From Pyrinomonas methylaliphatogenes (GTDB taxonomy: Bacteria; Acidobacteriota; Blastocatellia; Pyrinomonadales; Pyrinomonadaceae): a stretch of DNA of 64,000 bases. The notes below the pieces were generated by a model. That model was not told the DNA's origin and did no database searches. It worked only from the letters and a program-made list of their open reading frames with translations. Where the stretch lies: assembly GCF_000820845.2 (NCBI RefSeq), contig NZ_CBXV010000001.1:248001-312000 (forward strand). The letters run 5' to 3'. This document shows positions 56,975 through 64,000 of this stretch, in pieces; the first letter of the stretch is position 1, and every line of letters starts with the position of its first letter. Position numbers and translations under genes: made by a program.

Positions 56975-57889
56975 ATGGACCGCTTCAGGCGTCATCCGCA
57001 GAATCCGATCATAACGGTCGATGATCTGCCGTTTCCGGCGATCGGTGTCTACAACCCCGGTGTCGCTGAGGTGAAGGGCGAGATCGTCCTCTTGCTCCGC
57101 GTCGAAGGGGTTGACGGCAGATCGCGGCTCCATGTCGCACGTAGCCGTGATGGCATCGGCAGTTGGCGCATCGATGAGACGCCGCTGCTCGCCCCGGAAG
57201 ATCCGGAAAGTCCATATGAAGAACTCGGCTGCGAGGATCCGCGAATCACCTATGTCGAAGAGATAGATGAGTATGTGATCGCCTATGTGGTGGTCAGTTC
57301 GCCAGGGCCGGGCATCGCTCTCGCTCGCACGAAAGATTTCCGTCGGGCGAGTCCGATCAAAATGGTCTTATCGCCGCCCAACAAGAACGCAGCCCTCTTC
57401 CCGCGGCGGATCAACGGCGAATGGGTGATGCTGCATCGCCCGTCATCAAACGGCGTGGCGCATATTTGGATCGTTCGCTCGAAGGATCTGGTTTATTGGG
57501 GGCATCCGCAACTGGTCTTAGCCGAGCGCGGTGGGACGTGGTGGGATGGCGCGCGCGTCGGGGCTGGCGCCGTCCCGATCGAAACGCCCGAAGGCTGGTT
57601 GCTTATCTATCATGGCGTGAAGATGGTCGCCGGGACGCCGAACTACCGCCTCGGCTTGGCGCTGCTCGATCTGGACGATCCGACGCGGGTCATCGCGCGC
57701 TGCCGCCATCCCGCTTTCAGCCCTAATGCGCCTTATGAGCGCGTCGGAAACGGAATGAACATCGTCTTCACCTGCGGAGCGTTGCTGCGTGGCGATGAGG
57801 TTTGGATGTACTATGGTGCGGCTGATACTTGCATCGGGTTGGCGACGGCGAAGTTGAACGATTTGCTCGAATTCGCGCGCGAGACATGA
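56975..57889 (+). CDS. GH130-type glycosidase/phosphorylase
   Basis: 304 aa five-bladed beta-propeller family. FRRHPQNPIITVDDLPFPAI and GVYNPGVAEVKGEIVLLLRV at the N-terminus, RLHVARSRDGIGSW, YEELGCEDPRITYVEEID with the catalytic Asp region, NKNAALFPRRINGEWVMLHR, and TPEGWLLIYHGVK. GH130 contains mannosylglucose- and beta-1,4-manno-oligosaccharide phosphorylases and mannosidases; which one is not clear. Divergent from TerC by 114 bp. Confidence 0.87.
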   Translation: MDRFRRHPQNPIITVDDLPFPAIGVYNPGVAEVKGEIVLLLRVEGVDGRSRLHVARSRDGIGSWRIDETPLLAPEDPESPYEELGCEDPRITYVEEIDEYVIAYVVVSSPGPGIALARTKDFRRASPIKMVLSPPNKNAALFPRRINGEWVMLHRPSSNGVAHIWIVRSKDLVYWGHPQLVLAERGGTWWDGARVGAGAVPIETPEGWLLIYHGVKMVAGTPNYRLGLALLDLDDPTRVIARCRHPAFSPNAPYERVGNGMNIVFTCGALLRGDEVWMYYGAADTCIGLATAKLNDLLEFARET

Positions 57890-57899
57890 TGCGGTAAAG

Positions 57900-57929
57900 T
57901 TGCGACCGAGCCGCGCTCTCTTTTACAAT
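57900..57929 (+). promoter_or_regulatory. candidate promoter of the SurA/PpiD-like gene
   Basis: TTGCGA (57900-57905), 18 bp, TACAAT (57924-57929). The RNA would start near 57936, with a leader of about 70 nt. The leader has the perfect hairpin GTACGC-CGAGA-GCGTAC at 57955-57971. Confidence 0.5.
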
Positions 57930-58004
57930 CCGCCGGTTCGGGAGCGATTAACCGGTACGCCGAGAGCGTACGACACCGAGTTAAGTCTTTGAGAGAGTGA
58001 AGAC

Positions 58005-60017
58005 ATGATCAAATTGTTGAGCCGCATGGAGCGGACGCGAAGCCTGATCATCATCGGATTCGCGCTGTTGATGGGAGTAAGCCTCGTGCTCTTTTACGCC
58101 CCCGGGCGAGGTGGCAGCGTCACGCCTGCCGCCTTAGCCAGAGAGGTCGTGGCCCGCGTCGGGCGTGAAGAGATCACCGTCGGCGATCTGAACGCGGTCA
58201 AGCAGATCTACAGCCAGATGTTCGGCGGACCGTTAGGATTGCTTCAACTTGGCGGCGATAAGCGGATCTTGGATGGGCTGATACGCGATCGCGTCATCGC
58301 TCAAGAGGCGGCTCGCTTAGGGCTTGCGCCTTCGGATGCGGAAGTGGCCGATGCGATCCGCCGTCAGTTCACCGATGCTTCGGGAAAGTTCATCGGCTTC
58401 GAACGCTACAAGGAGACAGTCGTCGCGCGGTACGGTAGCGTCGAGAATTTCGAGCGGCAGATGCGAAACGCGGTCGCGGAAGAGAAGTTGCGCGCCTTCG
58501 TCACCGCCGGAGTGCAAGTTTCGGAAGAGGATGTTCTGGATACCTTCAAACGGCGTAATACGAAGTTTGATCTCATTTACGTGCCCGTGACGGTCGATAA
58601 ACTGGCCCAGAAGATCCAACCGTCCGAAGACGAATTGCGCGCTTTTTACGAAGAGCATAAGACCGATTTCCGCATCCTCGAACCGCAGAAGAAGATCCGC
58701 TATATCTACATCGATCAGGAGAAGGTCGGACAGAGGATCAAAATTTCAGACGATGAGTTGCGGGCCGAATATGAGAAGCTGTCGCCGGAAAACAAACAGG
58801 CCGGCGTGCGCGTGCAGCAGATCGTGCTGAGGGTCGCGCGTCCCGAACTCGACTCGACGGTGCGTGAGAAGGCCGATGCGCTGGTGAGCAAACTTCGTGG
58901 CCCAGATGGCAAAGCGAGCGAAGAGGCGTTTGCCGAGGCCGCTCGCGGCAATTCGGAGGATCCGGCCACAGCGCGCGCGGGCGGATATCTGCCGCGGCCT
59001 GTTCGTCGTAATCCGAATAAACCTGACGATCCTTTGCAGCGAACGCTCGATGCCGAAGAGGGACAAGTCATCGGTCCAATTAAGTACGGTAACGCTTATT
59101 ACATCTTCCGTCGCGGAGCGGCGGTGCCGAAAACCTTCGAAGAGGCGAAGCGCGAGCTGGAAGTCTCTTTGCGTAATCGCAAATCTTATGATGCGGCGGC
59201 GAAATTGGCCGATCGCGCCGTCGCTCTTTTGAAAGAGACGAAGGATGTGCAGCGGGTCGCTCAGGAGCTGGCTCCCGAAGCGAACATGTCGCCGCAGGAG
59301 ATGGTGCGCGAAACGCCATATGTAAAGCCGGGCGACGATGTGCCCAACATCGGCGTAAATCCGCAATTCGAGGAGACGATCGCCCCGCTCAATGAGGTTG
59401 GCGATGTCGGAAATCGCGTCGGCGTGCGTGGCGGCTTCGCCATCCCGATGCTCGCCGATAAGCGCGATCCGCGGATCCCCGACTTCGCCGAGGTGAGGGA
59501 TAAGGTGCTCGATCGCGTGCGCCGAGAGCGCGCTCGGCAGCAGCTCGAACAAGTGGCTCGCGAAATAGCTGACGGCGCGCAAAAACCAGAGGACCTGAGA
59601 ACGCTCGCCGAAAAGCATGGCCTGCAGGCTCAAACGAGTTCAAATTACACGCTCGGGACGCCGATCACCGATGTCGGCACGAGCGCCGCCGCCGATGAAG
59701 CGATCTATGCGTTGCAGGCCGGACAGGTGACGAAGAATCCGATTAAGGTCAGCGATTCTTTGGTCGTCGTCGGCGTCACTAAGCGGACGGAGGCGGATCT
59801 TGCGGAGTTCGCCAAACAGCGCGATACGTTGATGGAAGAGGCGCTCGCCGAACGGCGCGCGCAGATCTTCAACGACTACGTCGAGCAGGCGCGCGCGCGC
59901 ATGGAGCGTGAAGGGAAGATCAAGATCTACGACGATGTGCTTAAGCGCGCCGCCGAGTTCGATCAGTCGCTCTCCCGCCTCATCGAATTCGGCAAACCCG
60001 AGGAACGGCTCGTTTGA
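58005..60017 (+). CDS. SurA/PpiD-type peptidyl-prolyl isomerase, membrane anchored
   Basis: 670 aa. A single N-terminal membrane anchor (SLIIIGFALLMGVSLVLFY) is followed by a helical SurA-N domain (residues 40-200, with ILDGLIRDRVIAQEAARLGL), a parvulin domain near residues 260-375 (GYLPRPVRRNPNKPDDPLQ, IGPIKYGNAYYIFRRGA), and a long C-terminal extension with a second parvulin-like region (IPDFAEVRDKVLDRV). The organisation is PpiD-like. It likely assists folding of exported proteins. Start ATG 58005 follows GAGAGTGAAG. Confidence 0.87.
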   Translation: MIKLLSRMERTRSLIIIGFALLMGVSLVLFYAPGRGGSVTPAALAREVVARVGREEITVGDLNAVKQIYSQMFGGPLGLLQLGGDKRILDGLIRDRVIAQEAARLGLAPSDAEVADAIRRQFTDASGKFIGFERYKETVVARYGSVENFERQMRNAVAEEKLRAFVTAGVQVSEEDVLDTFKRRNTKFDLIYVPVTVDKLAQKIQPSEDELRAFYEEHKTDFRILEPQKKIRYIYIDQEKVGQRIKISDDELRAEYEKLSPENKQAGVRVQQIVLRVARPELDSTVREKADALVSKLRGPDGKASEEAFAEAARGNSEDPATARAGGYLPRPVRRNPNKPDDPLQRTLDAEEGQVIGPIKYGNAYYIFRRGAAVPKTFEEAKRELEVSLRNRKSYDAAAKLADRAVALLKETKDVQRVAQELAPEANMSPQEMVRETPYVKPGDDVPNIGVNPQFEETIAPLNEVGDVGNRVGVRGGFAIPMLADKRDPRIPDFAEVRDKVLDRVRRERARQQLEQVAREIADGAQKPEDLRTLAEKHGLQAQTSSNYTLGTPITDVGTSAAADEAIYALQAGQVTKNPIKVSDSLVVVGVTKRTEADLAEFAKQRDTLMEEALAERRAQIFNDYVEQARARMEREGKIKIYDDVLKRAAEFDQSLSRLIEFGKPEERLV

Positions 60018-60105
60018 GCGACATAAGCTTAAGTTGGACCCAGGGGGCGAATTTGCGCGGATTGCCAACTCGTCCAAGCCCTGTGCCTCGGATAGGAGTC
60101 GACCT

Positions 60106-61110
60106 TCACAATCCGCGCATCAATTCGGCCATCTCCGTTTGAGCCAATTCAAGGCGTAGCAAAACTTCGTCGCCCTGTGTGGCGATGCTCAAGTTGTTGA
60201 GCGCAATCTGGGCCAGGCGCCCGCGATTGCCGGGCAACTGTGAAGCCAACGCTCCGCCGATCTGTTTCACTGCGACGATCGTATCGCCCAGATATTTTGC
60301 GTTTTCCGGCGATTGCGACCGCGCCGTTAGCAGAAGCTCAAAGCCTCGCGCCGTCGTGCTGATCGATCCGTAAAACTGCTTGACGGCGCGAATCGCGTTC
60401 GCCACTTCATCGTTGCCCATAATGTCGGCATCGAAGATAGCCGGTGGGACGGTGCCGCCGAAGCCGATGATCGCGTTGGCGTTGCGCGCTGCGAGCGCGA
60501 CCAGATCATTGTTGACGCGATTGCGCCCCTTTTGCGCATCGAGCAGAGCCCGCACGCGCGCTGGCGTTCCCAACGCTAACGTGTGCGCGTCGAACTCCGT
60601 GACCGCGATCTCGCCCAGTTTAGCTGGCAGCAGACCTAAAAGCTTCACCTGTTCATCCGGAGTGAAGATATAGATCGAGCGCCCGCCGTAACGTTCTTCG
60701 CGGTACTTGCCTTTAGCCGCGATCCGTCCCGCGGCGATCATCGCGCCAGCGTTGAACCTGCCGCGCGCCAGGACCGCCGGTTCAACCTTCGTGGCCCCCG
60801 ACGGCGCGCTGGTGAAATTGGCCCCGATGGCGATCCGTTCGAACGATCGCGGATCGATCCCCGTGCGTGATTTGAACTGATCCAGTTCTGAATTGATCTG
60901 ATTGAGCTTCGCTGTATCGTTGGCATAGAGGCGCGGGAGCGCTTCGTTCAAGAGGCGTTGCGCATCGACGAACATTATCGCGTCAGAAGCCGGCAGCGCG
61001 GCCAACAGCGGATCGCTAACGCTTGAAGAAGCGCTTCGTTGCGCTGAGCCAACCGGCGAGAGGAGCAGCGAGATTAGACAGAGCGGGAAGAACGCGATTC
61101 TTCTTCTCAT
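60106..61110 (-). CDS. secreted protein of unknown function, lineage-type
   Basis: 334 aa with a signal peptide (RRRIAFFPLCLISLLLSPVGSAQ ends near residue 24). The mature part is an alpha-beta protein with LLAALPASDAIMFVDAQRLL, RTGIDPRSFERIAIGANF, VLARGRFNAGAMIAAGRIAAKG and LALGTPARVRALLDAQKGRN. Such proteins of about 300-400 aa with a leading PASD motif are often annotated as hypothetical in Acidobacteria. No catalytic motif is seen. It is convergent with the PpiD-like gene (88 bp apart). Confidence 0.65.
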   Translation of the reverse strand: MRRRIAFFPLCLISLLLSPVGSAQRSASSSVSDPLLAALPASDAIMFVDAQRLLNEALPRLYANDTAKLNQINSELDQFKSRTGIDPRSFERIAIGANFTSAPSGATKVEPAVLARGRFNAGAMIAAGRIAAKGKYREERYGGRSIYIFTPDEQVKLLGLLPAKLGEIAVTEFDAHTLALGTPARVRALLDAQKGRNRVNNDLVALAARNANAIIGFGGTVPPAIFDADIMGNDEVANAIRAVKQFYGSISTTARGFELLLTARSQSPENAKYLGDTIVAVKQIGGALASQLPGNRGRLAQIALNNLSIATQGDEVLLRLELAQTEMAELMRGL

Positions 61111-61276
61111 AAATCGTCACCTCGGAGAAGATTCGATCGATGACACGGTTGCGATCGGTTGTTCGGATGCTGTGCCAACCGTTCGGGTTGGCCGTTGCGG
61201 ATCAAAGGTATCCGCTGGGCCGTGACCGAGCGAAGGGCGAGCGCGCGCATCTGAGCGGAACGCCCCTCACTCGGTT

Positions 61277-62458
61277 TCATGGCGCCTCGACGAGCAGCGC
61301 CAGACCCATGCCGCCGCTGACGCAGAGCGTCGCCAACCCGCGCCGCGCGCGCCGTCGCCCCATCTCATGCAGGAGCGTGACGACGATGCGCGTGCCGGTG
61401 CAGCCTATCGGGTGGCCCAGTGCGATCGCCCCACCGTTGACGTTCAATCTCTCCGGATCGAATTGTAGTTCGCGATCGCAAGCGATGACTTGGGCGGCAA
61501 AGGCCTCATTGAGTTCGACGAGATCTATCTCGTCGAGCGAAAGCTTTTGTCGTTCGAGCAAATTGCGCACAGCCGGCACTGGACCGATGCCCATCAGGTC
61601 CGGCGCGACCCCCACGATCTCATAATCGACAACGCGCCCTTGCGGGCGAAGTCCCATCCTCTCGACGGCGGTTTCGTCTGCCACTACGATGGCTGCCGCC
61701 CCATCCGTGATCCCTGAAGAGTTGCCCGCGGTCACGGTTCCATCTTTGGCGAAGACCGGCGGCAGCTTGCGCAGCGCTTCGAGCGTTGTATCGGGGCGCG
61801 GATGTTCGTCGTGAGAGAATAACTCGGGTTCACCGCGCGGCCCTTTGATCTCGACGGGAACGATCTCGGCTTCGAACCGTCCCGTGCCGATCGCTTCCGC
61901 CGCCCTCTTTTGCGAGCGCAAAGCGAAAGCATCTTGCTCCTCGCGCGAGATGGCGTAAATCTGGGCCAGTTTCTCCGCCGTCTCGCCCATCAACATTCCC
62001 GAAAGGGGATCGAGAAATCCGTCGCGATACATCGCATCGCTCAACTCCGCATGGCCCATGCGCAGTCCCCAACGTGCGCCCTCGACCAGATAGGGCACGC
62101 GCGACATCGTCTCTACGCCACCGGCGAGCACGATTGAAGCGCGCCCTAACATGATCTCTTGTGCCGCGAGGATGATCGCTTTCAGTCCAGAGCCGCACGC
62201 TTGATTGACCGTGTAAGCCGGGATCTCCTCCGAAAGGCCAGCCCGATAGGCGATCTGGCGTGCGACGTTAGGGCCGAGGCCGGCTTGTCGTGCCGAACCC
62301 CAGATGACTTCGCGCACCGCGGCGGGATCGATATGCGCGCGTCGCAAACTCTCGCGCGCGACGATGGAACCGAGTTCGGCTGCGCTGTGCTGGGCCAAAG
62401 AGCCGCCGAAACGACCGATCGGCGTGCGCACAGCTCCAAGCAGGTATACGCTCTTCAT
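61277..62458 (-). CDS. acetyl-CoA acetyltransferase (thiolase)
   Basis: 393 aa from ATG 62458, the usual length; the open frame to 62533 adds residues unlike the family. [20 protein letters not shown] at the N-terminus, [18 protein letters not shown] with the nucleophile Cys88, [29 protein letters not shown] and [19 protein letters not shown] with the catalytic His, and the terminal [15 protein letters not shown] with the second Cys. It condenses or cleaves acyl-CoA (degradative or PHB/acetoacetyl-CoA type). It lies on the opposite strand to the nuclease-like gene. Confidence 0.93.
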   Translation of the reverse strand: MKSVYLLGAVRTPIGRFGGSLAQHSAAELGSIVARESLRRAHIDPAAVREVIWGSARQAGLGPNVARQIAYRAGLSEEIPAYTVNQACGSGLKAIILAAQEIMLGRASIVLAGGVETMSRVPYLVEGARWGLRMGHAELSDAMYRDGFLDPLSGMLMGETAEKLAQIYAISREEQDAFALRSQKRAAEAIGTGRFEAEIVPVEIKGPRGEPELFSHDEHPRPDTTLEALRKLPPVFAKDGTVTAGNSSGITDGAAAIVVADETAVERMGLRPQGRVVDYEIVGVAPDLMGIGPVPAVRNLLERQKLSLDEIDLVELNEAFAAQVIACDRELQFDPERLNVNGGAIALGHPIGCTGTRIVVTLLHEMGRRRARRGLATLCVSGGMGLALLVEAP

Positions 62459-62671
62459 CTTGCGGCCTCGATGGCGTATCTCATATCCTTCTTCGCTCGC
62501 TTCTTTCGTTGACGACGGACTCAAGCGAGCCATCCTCTGTTACGCTCTCGATATCTGCGGGGAGGACAATCCCTGCTCGGTATGGAATCTGCTTCATGAT
62601 CAGGCGGAATATTAACATAGATGGGCGGTAGAATCGATCAGCGCCATGCAAGGCGCTTTTGACGAGGAACG

Positions 62672-64000
62672 GTGGCGAGTCGAGGGTTGAGCGAAGAGTT
62701 CGCGCGCCAATTGGCCGGCGCGCTCGATGAGAGAGAGGAATGGGTGTGTGCGGAGGTGCCTGATGGCCCCGCCGTACTTTTGCGGCGCGGCGAATGGGAG
62801 GTGAGCCTAGCGCATGGGCAAGCGTTCCTCGCCTTCTGGACCAGAGCGGGAACGGCGATCTGGCGCGTTCTGTCGTGTGAGCGATCGGCAAGGGGACTGA
62901 TGGTCGAGGTCGAGCGGCGTGCCGGGGCGGAAAAGTGTTGGCTGCGTTTTATGCCGCGCGCTTCCGAAGGGAGAACGCAAATTGAAGAGGCCCGCCGGGC
63001 GCGTTGTGCGCAGATCGTTGAGCTATTTCGCCAGCGTTTTGCTGGCGCGCGGATCTTGAGCCAGCGTTTGAGTAGAAGCGCGCGGCCTGGTGAAGCGGGC
63101 AGATTCGCGCGCATTCTTCTGTCGCAAGGGCGCACGCTTCGGGCCATCACTGGGCCGGTAGCTGAGTTGAAGACTCATGAGACGGATGCTTTCCTCGCTT
63201 CATCGCTCATCTGGTTCGCGCGGATCAATAGGCGCGACCACTCGGCGAAATTGTGTCTCGCAGTCGATTCGCCCCTAGCCGAAGATCTGGCCGAGCGCGT
63301 CGTGCTACTTCGTGAATCATGGCGACGGTGCATTGAGGTCTATAAACTGAAAGACCGTTCGCTCGAGCCTCAGCCTATCCCCTCGCTTGAAGATCTGCTC
63401 GCCGATGCTCCACCGCTTCGCGTGGCGCGCGCGTTCGAGTTGAGTCAAACGGCACGGCGCATCCAGATGCTCGCTCCCGAGGCCGTTGAGATCGCGCGCG
63501 CGCGGCATGGCGAGACGCTGCGTTTTCGCGGCTTGAGTTTCGCGCGCGTAAGGCGCGTCGTCGGTGGCGAGCGCGCTTGGTTCGGCATTGAGCGGCGGCG
63601 GCAACTCGATGAGTCATCTTGGCCGGAACTTTGTCGTTTGGTCGAGGATCTGCGCGCGCATCGAAGGGCTGGAGCGGAGAACAAAGAGCACGCTTTCTAT
63701 CGTGCGGAGCCGGAAGCTTGGCTCGAATTCATGTTGAAACGGGAGATCGCCGCGCTCGATGCGAACTTACGGCTATCGCCGCTCCACGCGCAATTCCGTG
63801 TCGCCCAGAGCGGAGAGTCGGGTCGTCCTATCGATCTGATCGCGCAACGGCGAGATGGTCGGCTCGTGGTGATCGAGTTGAAGATCAAAGTGGACGCCGG
63901 TTTCGTCATTCAAGGCGCGGATTACTGGCGACGGATCGAGGCCCAACGACGGAAAGGCAATTTAGCGCGTTTCTTTCCAGATGTGCCGATCGCCGACGAT
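62672..64000 (+). CDS. uncharacterised protein with C-terminal PD-(D/E)XK nuclease-like domain, 3' truncated
   Basis: The frame is open from GTG 62672 (GAGGA at 62664-62668; an in-frame TGA at 62660 excludes an earlier start) to the last base of the window, 443 codons, with no stop. The N-terminal 330 residues are Arg- and Glu-rich, with no recognised family. From about residue 355 the sequence turns to GRPIDLIAQRRDGRLVVIEL followed by Lys404: Asp388, Glu402 and Lys404 reproduce the D-(x13)-E-x-K core of PD-(D/E)XK nucleases of the NucS/DUF91-like kind, with QGADYWRRIEAQ after it. Function (DNA repair or defence) is inferred only. Confidence 0.7.
   Translation, partial: MASRGLSEEFARQLAGALDEREEWVCAEVPDGPAVLLRRGEWEVSLAHGQAFLAFWTRAGTAIWRVLSCERSARGLMVEVERRAGAEKCWLRFMPRASEGRTQIEEARRARCAQIVELFRQRFAGARILSQRLSRSARPGEAGRFARILLSQGRTLRAITGPVAELKTHETDAFLASSLIWFARINRRDHSAKLCLAVDSPLAEDLAERVVLLRESWRRCIEVYKLKDRSLEPQPIPSLEDLLADAPPLRVARAFELSQTARRIQMLAPEAVEIARARHGETLRFRGLSFARVRRVVGGERAWFGIERRRQLDESSWPELCRLVEDLRAHRRAGAENKEHAFYRAEPEAWLEFMLKREIAALDANLRLSPLHAQFRVAQSGESGRPIDLIAQRRDGRLVVIELKIKVDAGFVIQGADYWRRIEAQRRKGNLARFFPDVPIADD

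Overview
The window looks like chromosomal DNA of a Gram-negative, moderately GC-rich, largely aerobic heterotroph. The best guess is an acidobacterium of the Blastocatellia/Pyrinomonas type, but this rests on gene content and protein style and not on a marker gene. Supporting traits are the Kdo genes of an LPS outer membrane, a TolC/adaptor/RND efflux set, CcsA-type cytochrome c maturation fused to a haem operon, a methylmalonyl-CoA pathway and secreted plant-polysaccharide hydrolases. About 60 protein genes, one tRNA gene (Gly, CCC) and one resolvase relic can be supported. No rRNA, prophage or complete insertion sequence is visible.

Layout. 1-6.6 kb is a glycan-degradation cluster: the 3' part of a GH67-like enzyme, a PL22 oligogalacturonate lyase, a GH95 fucosidase and a GH105 unsaturated uronyl hydrolase. 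6.7-11.6 kb carries an aminotransferase, a thioredoxin-fold protein, a DUF488 protein and an acyl-CoA dehydrogenase / MeaB / methylmalonyl-CoA epimerase operon. 11.7-20.9 kb is mixed housekeeping: PpiC foldase, metallo-beta-lactamase-fold hydrolase, MTA phosphorylase, BamD-like protein, PfkB kinase, CutA, LOG protein, FabI, an M48 protease with a zinc ribbon, and TPR and zinc-finger membrane proteins. 21-28.9 kb is a minus-strand series: ccsA, hemA, hemC, hemD, an NtrC-type sigma-54 activator, an alkaline-phosphatase-superfamily enzyme and an MFS transporter. 29-34.7 kb has an HD hydrolase, proline dehydrogenase, NfeD, a PP2C phosphatase, a cystathionine gamma-synthase/lyase and cysteine synthase. 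34.8-41.2 kb is a Kdo operon (kdsB, pyrG, kdsA, an M1-like pseudo-peptidase, kdsC). 41.2-46.9 kb holds a CheY-like protein, tRNA-Gly, pdxH, glycerate kinase, the resolvase relic, a cluster of DnaA-box-like sites, comEA and an MFS transporter. 47.1-55.7 kb is an efflux operon next to a two-component system. The remainder holds TerC, a GH130 enzyme, a SurA/PpiD-like foldase, a lineage-type secreted protein, a thiolase and an edge-truncated PD-(D/E)XK-like protein read openly from 62672 to the end of the window.

How the parts work together. The left cluster would release and break down pectin- and hemicellulose-type oligosaccharides. MeaB and the epimerase serve propionyl/methylmalonyl-CoA turnover, though no mutase is in view. 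The kds genes with CTP synthase would make and activate Kdo for LPS. The PpiC foldases, BamD-like protein and M48 protease fit envelope protein handling.

Unexpected features: (i) the M1-fold protein inside the Kdo operon keeps the HExxH-x18-E spacing but has lost both zinc histidines and the catalytic Glu; (ii) several intergenic spacers carry direct repeats of unrelated sequence with a similar period of about 62-72 bp; (iii) four DnaA-box-like 9-mers lie within 91 bp beside an AT-rich stretch; (iv) kdsB has a near-consensus promoter placed so that its mRNA would be almost leaderless.
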